Source: Flavobacteriales bacterium
GTDB lineage: Bacteria; Bacteroidota; Bacteroidia; JACJYZ01
Direction: 5' to 3'
Length of the DNA stretch: 64,000 bases
NCBI GenBank assembly: GCA_020635855.1
Contig: JACJYZ010000003.1
Coordinates: 62,001 to 126,000, forward strand
Shown here piece by piece: positions 16,501 to 26,746 of this stretch. The notes under the pieces are model-generated. The model had not been told where the DNA came from. It saw only the letters and a program-made list of their open reading frames with translations, and did not search any database. Position 1 is the stretch's first letter. Each line of letters starts with the position of its first letter. The position numbers and the translations under genes are program-made.

Positions 16501-19500
16501 GGAGATGTAGGGGAGTACATCATTTATACCATGGCGTTGAACAGTGCCCAGCGAATCATTGTGGAGAATTACCTGTCATCCAAATACGACATTGCGGTGG
16601 CAAACGATTATTACAGTCACGATGTGTCGTATGAGGAAGACGTAGCGGGTATCGGCCGGGAAGATGCATCCAATGAACATACCGCTGCTCAGTCGGCCGG
16701 TATACTGAAGGTCTCAAGTCCATCCGGAATGGGTGACGGAGAGTACCTGTTGTTCGGTCATAACAATGGGTCAATTGCTTCATGGACCACCACGGAAGCC
16801 CCCAACTCGGGAACCAACATCCAACGTCTGGCCAGGGAATGGCAGGTAGATCAAACAGGAAATGTGGGTACCGTTACGGTTACCGTTGATTCCACATTGC
16901 TGCCCGCCCGCCCGTCCGAATACTCAGAGTATTTTCTTCTGGTGGATGGCAACGGTGATTTCAGCAGCGGTGCCACCCAGTACAAGATGAGCAATGTCAG
17001 CGGCGCCAACTTTGAAGCTTACGGTGTGACACTTGCCGACAACGATTACATTGCCATTGCGGTGAAGCGCCCGACCATAGGGTTCACACTTGCAAGTTCA
17101 GGAACCTTCGAACCCAATGGTCCCGCAACCGTGCAGGTTCAACTCAACATGGCGCTGGCCCATAACGTTACCGTTGACTATGCCGTCAATGGCAGCAGCA
17201 CGGCAACCGGTGGAGGAGTGGATTACACCTTGTCGGCGGGAACCGTAACCATTACAGCAGGTAACACCACGGCCAACATCAACATTCCCCTGGTGGATGA
17301 CATCCTGGTTGAGAATTCCGAAACGATCATCCTGGAACTTTCCAACCCTTCTTCGGGAATCACCCTCGGAACCAATACCACCCATACTTTCTCCATCAAC
17401 GACGATGACAATGCGCGCAAGATCAACTTCACCGCATCGTCCTCTTCAGGTGCGGAAAGTGTGAATACGGTTACATTAACGGTACAGGCAACCACGGCCA
17501 GTTCATCCGATATCACGGTGGATTACAGCGTGACGGGCGGTACAGCCACCGGCGGGGGAACCGACTATACATTAACCAGCGGCACGGCCACCATCCCCGG
17601 CGATAACTCAAGCACTACCACCACATTCGATATCGCCATCAACGAAGATGTCCTGGATGAAGATGACGAAACCATCATCATTACCCTCACCAATCCCACC
17701 AACGGAAACCTGGCTGCCACCAACACATCCTACACCTACACCATTACGGACAATGACAATCCGCCGGTTGTTCAGTTCACCAGCACCACTACCAGTGCTT
17801 CGGAAGATACAAGTCCGGGAGCCATTGAGGTCAGTCTTTCCGCCCCATCAGGTCAGGATGTGGTCGTAAGTTATACCGTTGCCGATGGTACAGCCACGGG
17901 CGGTTATGTGGATTACTACCTGGCCGACGGCTCACTGACCATCCCCGCCGGAAGTTCCGTTGCCAATATAGGTCCGGTCATTGTTGACGATGCCAATGTG
18001 GAGGGAGGGGAAACATTCACGGTGACTTTATCCGCCGGTCCGACGGGCGCCACATTGGGTGCGAATACCACCAATACATATACCATCAGTGATAATGACA
18101 ATGCGATGGGCTTCACAGGCCCGGGTGGCGTTGGTGATGAAGATGACAACGTGCTGTGGTTACGTGCCAGCGACCTGTCGGCAAGTCCGGTTTCATCCTG
18201 GACGGACAAGTCGGGAAACAGCAACGACATGAGCCAGGGAACAGGAGGATACCAACCCACATGGGTAAACAGCGTGATGAACGGACAACCGGTGATCCGG
18301 TTCGACGGCAGTGACGATGTGCTCAACGGGGCTGCCTCAAACACGTTGCTTGGAGGGGCAATTCAGGATGTTACCACTATCACGGCTTATCGTACAAGTT
18401 CCACACAACGAGGTTATTTATCGGCATTGAAGCGAGATGCCGGAACCAGTTCGCTCCTTTCCATCGACATCAACTCGAACGGAGGAAGTTCGAGCACCGG
18501 GTATGCGGGTTTCTTATCCAGGGATGATGCCAACGCGAGCCACCAATGGCTCAACTACAACGGTGGATATAACGATGGAAACGGTCACATCATGGTGGCA
18601 TGGATTGATGATGCCAACCGTGAATTGTTTATGGATGGAACATCCCGCGGCACCGATGCCAACGGCATGCAAAGCGTATCCAGCAACAGCGGTACGTTCA
18701 CCATAGGCGGGGCAGCATCCGGAAGTACCCCGTACAGTGGTGACGTAGGGGAGTATATCATATATACAAAAGCCCTGAATTCCGCGCAGCGTATCATTGT
18801 CGAGAACTACCTTTCATCCAAATTCGGAATTGCGGTCGCCACCGATGTATATAACAAGGAAGCCCTGAGTAAGTATGAGGTGGCTGGTATAGGTCGCGAG
18901 GATGTCAGCAATCAACACACCGCCGCCCAGTCGGCCGGTATTCTCAAGTTTTCAAGTGCTTCCGATCTGGGTGACGGTGAATACCTGTTGTTCGGTCATA
19001 ACAACGGATCAGTGGCCTCATGGACCACCACTGAAGCACCCAACTCCGGTACCAACATCCAACGACTGGCCAGGGAATGGCAGATTGCGGAAACCGGCGA
19101 TGTAGGTACCGTCACCATCACCGTGGATACGACTTTATTACCCGCCCGTCCTTCCGGCTATTCGGTATACACCGTACTTGTGGACGCCGATGGTAACTTC
19201 AGCAACGGCGCTACCCAGTACAAAATGACCCAGTCTTCCGGCGCCAACTTTACCGCCACGGGTGTGGATGTATCCGATGGCAATTTCGTGGCAATTGCTG
19301 TTGTTCGTCCGGTGATTCAATTCTCGAACACCATCAGCAGTACCTTCGAACCGAACGGGCCGGCCCTGGTTCCGGTTACCCTGAACTACGCCCTTCAGTC
19401 AAACGTTACGGTTGATTATACCATCACCGGGGGAACGGCAACGGGGGGAGGCACCGACTATGTTCTTTCCAACGGTACCCTGACCATCACCGCAGGTAAT

Positions 19501-22500
19501 ACTTCTGCCAATATCAGCATCACCCTGGTGGATGATATCGTATCGGAGTCGGATGAGACCATTACCCTTGCGCTGTCAAACCCCTCATCAGGTCTTGTTC
19601 TGGGCAGCAATGCATCCCATACGTTCACGATCAATGACGATGACAATGCCAGAAAGATCAGCTTCACTTCCACTTCTTCCTCGGGAGACGAAAGTGTTAC
19701 CCCTGTAACGCTCACCGTTCAGGCTACTTCCCCGAGTTCGTCCGACATTACGGTTGACTACATTGTCAGCGGTGGTACGGCCACCGGAAGCGGCACGGAT
19801 TACACGCTTGGATCCGGAACAGCAACCATTCCCGGGGATAACAGCACAACAACCATTACATTTGATGTGGCCATTGTGGATGATGGTGTGGATGAATCCG
19901 ATGAAACAATCATCATCCAGTTGGTGAATCCGACCAACGGAAACCTGGCCGCATCCAATACAAGCTACACGTATACCATTCAGGACAACGATGCGGAACC
20001 TACGGTGGAGTTTGCCAGCACCACCACATCCAAATCGGAATCAGCAGGCACGATGAACATCGAGGTTGAGCTTTCGGCAACAAGCGGTCAGGATGTGACC
20101 GTAGACTACACTGTGGCAGACGTTTCGGCAACCGGTGGCGGAACGGATTACATATTGGCTGATGGAACACTGACCATTCCTGCAGGTGATGCAAGCGCCT
20201 ACATTTCAGCCACCCTGATTGACGACGCGACGGTGGAAGGCCTGGAAGAATTTACCGTTACCCTGTCCAATCCCTCGGGAGCCACACTTGGCGGCAATAC
20301 CGTAAACACGTGCTACATCACTGATGATGACAACGAAGGATACATAGGTCCGGGCGGTGTCGGTGATGCGAACAACAACGTGATCTGGCTGAGGGCGGAT
20401 GACTTGTCTGCAAGTCCTGTTACATCCTGGTCCGATCAATCCGGTAACGGCAACGATGTGAGCCAGGGTACCGCCGCCAATCAACCTACCTGGGTGAACA
20501 CCGTGGTGAATGGATTTCCCGTGGTCAGGTTTGATGGGGCGAATGATGTGCTGAATGGTCCTGCAACCAATGCGTTGATAGGTGCCAACCAGGATGATCT
20601 GACGGTGATCACAGTATTCCGGACTACGTCAACCGCACGCGGTTATCTCAGCACCCTCAAGCGAGATGCGGCCACCAGTACCCTGTTCGGGGTAGATATC
20701 AACTCGAACGGCGGAAGCGCAAGCTCCGGTTATGCTGGTATCCTCTCCAGGAATGATGCCAATAGCGCTCACAACTGGCTCACGTATAATGGAAGCTATA
20801 ACAGCGGCACCGCACATATTCTCACGGGCCGGATTGAAGGTACGAGCAAGGAAGTTTTTATAGACGGAACCTCCAGGGGCTCTGATGCCAACGGATTGCA
20901 AAGTGTTTCCACCAATACGGGAGTGCTTACGATCGGAGGCGCTGCGTCCGCAAGTACACCCTACAACGGAGATGTAGCGGAATACATCATATATACCACG
21001 CCTTTGAATACCGCCCAGCGCATTATCGTGGATAACTACCTGGCAGCAAAATATGGTCTCACCATTGCCAATGATAAATACACCGAAGGTTCTTATTACT
21101 ATGAAGTGGCGGGTATAGGAAGAGCCGATGCCTCCAATCTTCACAATGCCGCCCAGTCGGCAGGGATGTTTCTTGTGAACAATGCCAGCTCCCTGGGAGA
21201 TGGCGACTACCTGCTCTTCGGCCATAACAATGGCGGAGTCGCCAGTTGGACCACCACGGAGGCACCCAATGCAGCTACAGAAAGGGTTGCACGGGAGTGG
21301 ATGTTTGGTGAAACCAATGATGTAGGTACGATCAAGGTCACTGTGGACCTCTCATCTTTCGCAGCCATGCCCGGTGGTTACAATGCCTACCTGCTGATGA
21401 TGGATACGGATGGTGACGGAGACTTCACCACTGGTACACCAACCTATTATCCGCTGTCACTCGTGAGCGGAAGTACCTATGAGGCAACCGGCGTGGATGT
21501 GGCCAGTAACTATTATGCCACCATAGGTGTGGTGCAGAACATTAGCCAAACTTCCGGGGATTTCGATGATGCCGGTACGTGGTTGTCCGGAATCGTGCCC
21601 GGTTCCGGTCAGGATGCGATCATTGACAACGGCGATGTGGTCACACTGACAGCCAATCAAACCGTAGGATCGGTGACCATCAATGGCACCGGTACACTCA
21701 ACCTGGGTTCTTACACCCTCAGCATAGACAACGGTACCATATCCAACAGCGGAACATTCAATGCAGGCACAGGTACGGTGAGATACAATGCCAGTGCAGC
21801 GCAGTGTGTGAGCGGACTCACATACTACAACCTGATCCTGGGTGGCAGCGATACAAAAACATTGTGTGGTGATATCGCAGTAGGTCATGACCTCACCATC
21901 TCGTCCGGCGTGACCATGGACGTTTCCGGAAGCAATTATCAGGTGACGGTAGCCGGCAATTGGTCCAACAGCGGAACCTTCACATCACAGAGCGGTACGG
22001 TGACGTTCGACGGCGGCTCAAACCAGACATTGTCCGCCTCCACAACCGAAGCATTTAACAGCCTGGTGGTGAACAAAGGAGGCGGAGACCTCGTGCTCTC
22101 CAGAAGCATAAGCGTATCGGGCACATTGACGATGACCGCAGGTAATATCAACCTGGGGTCCTATGACCTCTCCATTGGTACTGCCGGTTCTATTTCCGGT
22201 GGAAGTTCCACCAGCTACATAGAAGCCAATAGTGTGGGCAAAGTGATCAAGTATTATGCGGCGGTTCCGGCTGCAACGGTTGACTTCCCTATCGGAGATG
22301 ATGATGATTATTCACCGTTTTCATTCACACTGAATGACGGGACACTTGGCGGTGGTGCATGTGTATCCATCAACCTGCGGGATTCCAAACACCCGAATAT
22401 GCCGGCAACCGTTACTTACATATCCAGGTACTGGACCGTGACACCAACCAATATATCCTGTAACGGCAGTTGCGATGCAGGACCGGGTGATATTGATTAC

Positions 22501-23259
22501 GACATGAGTTACGTGTACACCAATGCCGACGTGAACGGGAACGAGGCCAATCTGTTGCCCATGAAGTATTCCGGTGGTGCATGGACCACGGATGGGAGTG
22601 TGACCGTGGCTACCAATACCCTCAGCTGGAGTGGTGTGACCTCATTCAGTGACATGTCCGGAGGTTTGGATGGGGATGTGCTTCCCATCGAATTGCTTAG
22701 CTTTTCAGCTGAGCCGGCAGAGAATATGGTGAACCTGACCTGGATCACAGCGTCGGAAATCAACAATGACTATTTCACGGTTGAACGGTCTGCGGATGGA
22801 AAAACCTTCCGGCCCGTGGCAAAAGTAGACGGTGCCGGTAACAGCAACCGGTTGCTGCAATACTTTACAAAGGATGAGGCCCCACTGCCCGGCATCTCTT
22901 ATTACCGACTGAAGCAAACCGATTATAATGGTGAGGTCTCCTATTCCGCCATCGTTGCCGTTCAATTTGATAACGATAAGAATTCCATGGGGCCCGTTAA
23001 CATACAGGTATATCCGAACCCGGTTCGTAGTGGCGAAAAGTTTTACTTGGCTTTCGACGGATTGAAAGGAGAGAAAGAAGTATTGATCGTGTTGGTGGAT
23101 GCCTACGGTCATGAATTATATACCAAAGCAGTGGTAACCAACAACAAAGGTGGATTGCTGGAGGTGATCGATATACAGGGCAGGGTCTCACCCGGCATCT
23201 ATTTTGTGATCGCCAGTTCGGAACAAACCATCGTGAACCGCAAAGTGGTGTTCAAGTAG
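13576..23259 (+). CDS. Giant T9SS-sorted surface protein with LamG-like/Calx-beta super-repeats
   Basis: 3,227 residues: signal peptide 1-21, then four copies of a large module starting at residues 22, 768, 1514 and 2257, a spacing of ~746. Each copy opens with GPGGVG and W[LI][RQ]A[DS]DLSASP, a LamG/jelly-roll domain (~240 residues) with RVIRFDG-type and DGTSRG[TS]DANG motifs, then a ~155-residue beta domain (AGIGxEDxSN, GDGEYLLFxHNNGS, TTTEAP). Copies 1-3 continue with three Calx-beta domains each (TATGGGxDYTL, DDxxxExxETxxxxL, YTIxDND), nine in all. Copy 4 lacks them and goes into a G8-like stretch (SGDFDDAGTWLSG) and repeats, then a T9SS domain (VYPNPVRSGEKFYL to NRKVVF). Such architecture fits a Ca-binding adhesin. 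It faces a sigma-factor gene and is followed by a shared terminator. Confidence 0.9.
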   Translation: MCKKYLLSLLSCFVGFGALYAQTGPGGVGDASTNIVWLRADDLSASPVSAWSDQSGNGNDMSQGNATYQPTWVDGVLNGKPVLRFDGANDDLDGPATNTLLGGGIDDITIITVFRTSSSSKGYLSALKRDGGTSSLYSIDINSNAGSGSGGYAGYVTRNDANSAHNWITYNGGYNDGGGHILVGWVNGANKELFMDGTSRGTDANGMQNISSNTGLFTIGGSAAASNNYNGDVAEYIMFTSAINDAQRIIIENYLASKYGLTIANDYFTSDATHSNELAGIGQEDASNIHADAESGGVLEVSSPSDLGDGEYLLFAHDNGSIAAWTTTEAPHAGDNMQRLTREWIMNETGDVGTITVTVDNTLLPALPAEYTDYYLLVDDDGDFSSGATEYLLSPVGGSDYQATGVDVADGSYVTIAVVRPEIDFTITADDDFETAGAVNIQVELNFAISSDATAVFTENGGSTATSGALNDYTLSAGPVTISAGTTTANITLTLNDDVDLEDDETVILDLSGPTVAQLGDDVQFTYTIHDDDNPRKVGFTAAGSSGDESVNPFSLTVQSTTASSSDITVNYTVTGGTATGGGVDYTLASGTATIPGDNSSISTTIDIAINEDILDEVDETIEITLSTPGNCNLDAGNTVYTYTITDNDNPPVVQFSFTTTDASEAVSPGQVEVSLSGITGQDVQVSYTVADGTATGSGSDYTLADGTLTIPAGSTYGYITPVIVDDSNIEPSETFTITLSAGPTNATLGANTVNTYTIGDNDDTGFTGPGGVGNATNNVLWLQADDLSASPVSSWADQSGNANDMSQGTGGYQPLWVDGVINGRPVIRFDGSDDVLNGTASNTLLGGAIEDITVLTVFRTSSTSRGYLSQLKRDGGTSSLYSIDINSTGGSASAGYAGFLTRDDANANHYWLDYNGGYNDGDGHILIGWVDNANRELFIDGTSRGTDANGMQSVSSNTGAFTLGGTSSGGTPYTGDVGEYIIYTMALNSAQRIIVENYLSSKYDIAVANDYYSHDVSYEEDVAGIGREDASNEHTAAQSAGILKVSSPSGMGDGEYLLFGHNNGSIASWTTTEAPNSGTNIQRLAREWQVDQTGNVGTVTVTVDSTLLPARPSEYSEYFLLVDGNGDFSSGATQYKMSNVSGANFEAYGVTLADNDYIAIAVKRPTIGFTLASSGTFEPNGPATVQVQLNMALAHNVTVDYAVNGSSTATGGGVDYTLSAGTVTITAGNTTANINIPLVDDILVENSETIILELSNPSSGITLGTNTTHTFSINDDDNARKINFTASSSSGAESVNTVTLTVQATTASSSDITVDYSVTGGTATGGGTDYTLTSGTATIPGDNSSTTTTFDIAINEDVLDEDDETIIITLTNPTNGNLAATNTSYTYTITDNDNPPVVQFTSTTTSASEDTSPGAIEVSLSAPSGQDVVVSYTVADGTATGGYVDYYLADGSLTIPAGSSVANIGPVIVDDANVEGGETFTVTLSAGPTGATLGANTTNTYTISDNDNAMGFTGPGGVGDEDDNVLWLRASDLSASPVSSWTDKSGNSNDMSQGTGGYQPTWVNSVMNGQPVIRFDGSDDVLNGAASNTLLGGAIQDVTTITAYRTSSTQRGYLSALKRDAGTSSLLSIDINSNGGSSSTGYAGFLSRDDANASHQWLNYNGGYNDGNGHIMVAWIDDANRELFMDGTSRGTDANGMQSVSSNSGTFTIGGAASGSTPYSGDVGEYIIYTKALNSAQRIIVENYLSSKFGIAVATDVYNKEALSKYEVAGIGREDVSNQHTAAQSAGILKFSSASDLGDGEYLLFGHNNGSVASWTTTEAPNSGTNIQRLAREWQIAETGDVGTVTITVDTTLLPARPSGYSVYTVLVDADGNFSNGATQYKMTQSSGANFTATGVDVSDGNFVAIAVVRPVIQFSNTISSTFEPNGPALVPVTLNYALQSNVTVDYTITGGTATGGGTDYVLSNGTLTITAGNTSANISITLVDDIVSESDETITLALSNPSSGLVLGSNASHTFTINDDDNARKISFTSTSSSGDESVTPVTLTVQATSPSSSDITVDYIVSGGTATGSGTDYTLGSGTATIPGDNSTTTITFDVAIVDDGVDESDETIIIQLVNPTNGNLAASNTSYTYTIQDNDAEPTVEFASTTTSKSESAGTMNIEVELSATSGQDVTVDYTVADVSATGGGTDYILADGTLTIPAGDASAYISATLIDDATVEGLEEFTVTLSNPSGATLGGNTVNTCYITDDDNEGYIGPGGVGDANNNVIWLRADDLSASPVTSWSDQSGNGNDVSQGTAANQPTWVNTVVNGFPVVRFDGANDVLNGPATNALIGANQDDLTVITVFRTTSTARGYLSTLKRDAATSTLFGVDINSNGGSASSGYAGILSRNDANSAHNWLTYNGSYNSGTAHILTGRIEGTSKEVFIDGTSRGSDANGLQSVSTNTGVLTIGGAASASTPYNGDVAEYIIYTTPLNTAQRIIVDNYLAAKYGLTIANDKYTEGSYYYEVAGIGRADASNLHNAAQSAGMFLVNNASSLGDGDYLLFGHNNGGVASWTTTEAPNAATERVAREWMFGETNDVGTIKVTVDLSSFAAMPGGYNAYLLMMDTDGDGDFTTGTPTYYPLSLVSGSTYEATGVDVASNYYATIGVVQNISQTSGDFDDAGTWLSGIVPGSGQDAIIDNGDVVTLTANQTVGSVTINGTGTLNLGSYTLSIDNGTISNSGTFNAGTGTVRYNASAAQCVSGLTYYNLILGGSDTKTLCGDIAVGHDLTISSGVTMDVSGSNYQVTVAGNWSNSGTFTSQSGTVTFDGGSNQTLSASTTEAFNSLVVNKGGGDLVLSRSISVSGTLTMTAGNINLGSYDLSIGTAGSISGGSSTSYIEANSVGKVIKYYAAVPAATVDFPIGDDDDYSPFSFTLNDGTLGGGACVSINLRDSKHPNMPATVTYISRYWTVTPTNISCNGSCDAGPGDIDYDMSYVYTNADVNGNEANLLPMKYSGGAWTTDGSVTVATNTLSWSGVTSFSDMSGGLDGDVLPIELLSFSAEPAENMVNLTWITASEINNDYFTVERSADGKTFRPVAKVDGAGNSNRLLQYFTKDEAPLPGISYYRLKQTDYNGEVSYSAIVAVQFDNDKNSMGPVNIQVYPNPVRSGEKFYLAFDGLKGEKEVLIVLVDAYGHELYTKAVVTNNKGGLLEVIDIQGRVSPGIYFVIASSEQTIVNRKVVFK

Positions 23260-23283
23260 TTGGCGCCATCGCATCCGATAAAA

Positions 23284-23319
23284 GAAAAAGCCTTCCGTCG
23301 ACAGACGGAAGGCTTTTTC
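23284..23319. terminator. Bidirectional Rho-independent terminator
   Basis: A strong stem with arms GAAAAAGCCTTCCGTC and GACGGAAGGCTTTTTC lies between two converging genes. U-tracts exist on both strands, so it serves the giant adhesin gene and the M4 protease gene. Confidence 0.92.
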
Positions 23320-23339
23320 GTGAAAGAGGGTTCTGACGC

Positions 23340-26300
23340 TTACAACCCTTTCACAAGACGAATGACTTTCTGCGCCTGGGTGTCGGTAGCGATCAAGCGT
23401 ACCATGTACACGCCGTCGGGCAGTGCGGTCAGGCTGATGGTGTGTGTGCCTGTTTGCAGGTTGCGTTTCACGATCACGGTCTCACCGATCAGGTTGATCA
23501 CTTCCATCTGAAGGGTACCCTTGCCTTCGATGCTCAGGTTCACCTGATCACCGGCGGGGTTGGGGAAAAGCCTGAGGGCCACATCCTGGTCTAGCTGTGA
23601 GAGTCCTACATTCAGCACCGTCAGTGGTGAAGACTCACCGGTACAACCGTTACCGTCTGTCACCTTCACGGTGTACACGCCGTTCACGTTGGGAATGTAG
23701 GTATCGTTGGTAGCACCGCTGATCATGGCGCCATCACGGAACCACTGATAAGAATGTGTACCTGTAATACCCGAGATGATCAGGGTGCCGTTGCCATCCT
23801 GTGTGATGGTTGGGGTCGGCAGCGGGTTCACGCTGATGGATGTGCTGGTGTTGCCCGTGCATCCGCCGCTGGCGGTTACCGTTACACTGTAAGTGGTATT
23901 GGCAGTCGGGTTCACAGTAACAGTCTGGGTGGTTGCACCTGTAGACCATTGGTAAGCGGTATATCCGCTACCGGCATCCATGTTCACCGCATCGCCTGCA
24001 CACACCGTTGAATTGTCTGCGGAGATGGTCGGGTTCACACCGTTGGGATCCACCGTAGCCACCACTTCCACGCGCTCGCTCACGCACTCCTTCTCCTGGA
24101 TCTCCCAGTCGTAGAAATAGTAGTAGTATCCATCCGAACCGGCATTGGTACCTGTGATGGACACCACACCTCCTACATTGAGGGGGAAGGTACTGCCGGC
24201 ATCATTCCGGTAGAGGTCCACGTCTGAAGGCGTGGTGGTCGGATCACCGGTACACTTGATGAAATAATTGGTACCGGGTTGCAGGTAGAAGTCGAGGGTC
24301 ACGCGGCTCTCACCCGCAGGGATGGTAACGGTTTTGGAAGCATATACCGGACCGGTATCACTGCCTTGCAGCACCTCGATCAGGCGGTCGCCTGCGGTGT
24401 TGGCATACACCTTCACGGTGCGCAGGTATACCGATGAAGTTACATCGAAGAACAAACCGCGCAGGTCATTGGCGGTGAAATAGCCACCCGTACCGATGGT
24501 GTTATCGGCCGGTCCGCCTTTCACCTTTGCCTTCTCATCCACGGCCTCCACCCAGTAACTGGTGGTGTTGGACACCGAAGGTGAGTAGGTGCCACCGGTG
24601 TACAGCAGGGTGCCCCCGTTGGCAGCGTCGTACCAATTGTACTTGTTGCCTGAACCGGAAGCGGACAGGTTCACCGTACCTGAGCCACAGATCTGGTCGC
24701 CCTGGGTGGTGGGCGGACTGAGCAGGCTGATGGTCACATAAGACGTCTTGGTGTCGGTGTTTTGTCCATAGGCATTGGTAGCGGTCAGCTTCACGGTGAA
24801 GGTACCGCTGGCGGTGTAGGTGTGAGACGGGTTTTGTTGTGTGGAGGAAGCGCCGTCACCGAAATCCCATGCCCATGAAGTAGGGGCGAAGGTACTCTTG
24901 TCGGTGAACTGCACCTTGCCGTCGCAGCTGGCGGTTACGTCGGCCACGAAATCGGGTTCGGGGGCCACGTTGCACTGAACGGGATCACCCACACCCACTG
25001 CATACCATGCATTGGCGGTTTGCGCATACTCATTGGAGCAGTCGCCGTAGAGATCCTTGGCAGATTCCAGGGCGTAATAGCGGGCGTCGGAATAATCCGA
25101 GTTGGCGCCCAGGTAAACGGTCAGGTTGCGGAAGGAGATGTGTCCTGCCTTTTCAATACCGATGCCGGTTACATTATAGGAATCACCGTTGTCGTTTGAT
25201 CCTGATTCACCTTCCGAGAGTACATAAAACCAGTGGTTCTGCACACCGCTGTTTGTGTGCACACCGCCGTTGTCGTTCGAGCTGGTTTCCCAATAGGTTC
25301 CTTTATAGGTATCGGGGTTGGAATAGGTATTCGGGTTGGAAAGGCTGCGGATGGCACCGATGTCGGCCCCCATCAGCCAGTCGGCTTTGCCGGGAGTGGC
25401 GTACCATTCCACGAGGGTTCCGAAGATGTCGCTGAAGGATTCGTTCAGGGCGCCTGATTCATAAGAGTAAACCAGGTTGGCACTTTCGGAAGTAACGCCG
25501 TGTCCCACTTCATGTGAACCGATGTCGATGGTGGTGAGCGGGTTGTTGTTGCCGTCGCCGTAGCGCATGTAGCTGCCGGTCCACTGGGCGTTGTTCCAGT
25601 TGCTGTCCCAATGCACATAACCGATCAGCTTGAGGCCGTTTCCGTCAATGCTGTTCTGGTTTTCCCGGTCTTTCAGGAAGTCGTACATCTTTTCGGCGGC
25701 GAGGTGCGCATTGGTGGCAGCATCATCCATGTTGGCCGTAGATGTCCAGTTGTTATCGGAATCGGTGAAGTCAACAGCGCCGCCGGTGGAGGTGCCGTTC
25801 TGGGCATTCATGGTTTGGATACCATTGCCGCGTCCGGTTTCACGCAGGCGGTAAGAGCCGTTGTAACTATCGGTGATGATGGTTTGCGTACCATCGTAGC
25901 GGGTGTTGGCAGAACCTGTGGCGTCTACCGAGTGGATCAGTTCATTCTTTGCAATGACCTTGCCGGTTTGGGCATCCACATAGATCTGTGCACGTGAATC
26001 GGGTTCCAACGACCAGATCTCGTAGCGGTAAGCCAGGCGGAATCCGTTGGTGGGATTGAAGTCGGGCGCCACGATCCACAGTTCGGCTTTGGGTTCGAAA
26101 CTGAGATCGGGTTTTTCCAGGGCTTTTCTGAGGCTTTCCACTTCAGCCTTATCTTCCCACATGTACCTTTTACCTCCCACGAAATTAAGGGCATCGGAAA
26201 GGCTTTGTTCTTCGGAGATGGCGGGCACCACGTTCAGGTCCTTTACATCCATGAACAGTCCGTTCACAGAGCTGACCACACCGCCTTCGAGGTGGGCGCG

Positions 26301-26645
26301 GAACTCACCGCCCTGCACCGGGATGCCCTTGTACAGTTGCTGGTACTGGATGTGGGTCATGCCGATCCGGTCGGTCTTGGTCTTCACTTGTTGGAAATCG
26401 TCTTCGGGTCGGGCCGCCACGGTTGACATGACAGCTGCTTTGGGAGACTGTTGCTTGTGTCGTGCAGATGTACGATCAAATCGTACAAACAGGGGTTTGG
26501 ATGACCTTTTCTGGTCGAGTCGGATGGTCTCCGCATCAGGGAGGATCGATGCTGCCGCCTGGCCGCTCAATACCTGCGCCTGAAGTCCTGTCCAATTGAG
26601 GAGAAATATAGCACACACTATTCCTCCTGCTACCTTTCTTTTCAT
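23340..26645 (-). CDS. T9SS-sorted M4 (thermolysin-like) metalloprotease
   Basis: 1,101 residues. Signal peptide 1-23. The FTP/PepSY propeptide spans ~75-220 (HIQYQQLYKGIPVQGGEFRA; YRYEIWSLEPDSRAQIYVDA). The M4 catalytic domain follows, with HEVGHGVTSE (zinc-binding HExxH with catalytic Glu) and ALNESFSDIFG (third zinc ligand Glu) near residues 380-410, then the C-terminal helical domain with 'GGVHTNSGVQNHWFYVLSEG' carrying the conserved His region. A PKD domain follows at ~570-640 (WAWDFGDGASSTQQNPSHTY), then further Ig-like modules, and a type A T9SS domain at the end (LFPNPAGDQVNL to KVIRLVKGL). It is a secreted, self-processing protease for nutrient or surface protein breakdown. Confidence 0.95.
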   Translation of the reverse strand: MKRKVAGGIVCAIFLLNWTGLQAQVLSGQAAASILPDAETIRLDQKRSSKPLFVRFDRTSARHKQQSPKAAVMSTVAARPEDDFQQVKTKTDRIGMTHIQYQQLYKGIPVQGGEFRAHLEGGVVSSVNGLFMDVKDLNVVPAISEEQSLSDALNFVGGKRYMWEDKAEVESLRKALEKPDLSFEPKAELWIVAPDFNPTNGFRLAYRYEIWSLEPDSRAQIYVDAQTGKVIAKNELIHSVDATGSANTRYDGTQTIITDSYNGSYRLRETGRGNGIQTMNAQNGTSTGGAVDFTDSDNNWTSTANMDDAATNAHLAAEKMYDFLKDRENQNSIDGNGLKLIGYVHWDSNWNNAQWTGSYMRYGDGNNNPLTTIDIGSHEVGHGVTSESANLVYSYESGALNESFSDIFGTLVEWYATPGKADWLMGADIGAIRSLSNPNTYSNPDTYKGTYWETSSNDNGGVHTNSGVQNHWFYVLSEGESGSNDNGDSYNVTGIGIEKAGHISFRNLTVYLGANSDYSDARYYALESAKDLYGDCSNEYAQTANAWYAVGVGDPVQCNVAPEPDFVADVTASCDGKVQFTDKSTFAPTSWAWDFGDGASSTQQNPSHTYTASGTFTVKLTATNAYGQNTDTKTSYVTISLLSPPTTQGDQICGSGTVNLSASGSGNKYNWYDAANGGTLLYTGGTYSPSVSNTTSYWVEAVDEKAKVKGGPADNTIGTGGYFTANDLRGLFFDVTSSVYLRTVKVYANTAGDRLIEVLQGSDTGPVYASKTVTIPAGESRVTLDFYLQPGTNYFIKCTGDPTTTPSDVDLYRNDAGSTFPLNVGGVVSITGTNAGSDGYYYYFYDWEIQEKECVSERVEVVATVDPNGVNPTISADNSTVCAGDAVNMDAGSGYTAYQWSTGATTQTVTVNPTANTTYSVTVTASGGCTGNTSTSISVNPLPTPTITQDGNGTLIISGITGTHSYQWFRDGAMISGATNDTYIPNVNGVYTVKVTDGNGCTGESSPLTVLNVGLSQLDQDVALRLFPNPAGDQVNLSIEGKGTLQMEVINLIGETVIVKRNLQTGTHTISLTALPDGVYMVRLIATDTQAQKVIRLVKGL

Positions 26646-26746
26646 AGAAGCAGAGTTTATTAATTAAGGTTCGTAAAGTGAATCACCTCCCGGGGAGTTC
26701 AGGTGATCGGATGAATAAAAAATTGAGAAAGCGTTAATTCAGAAGC

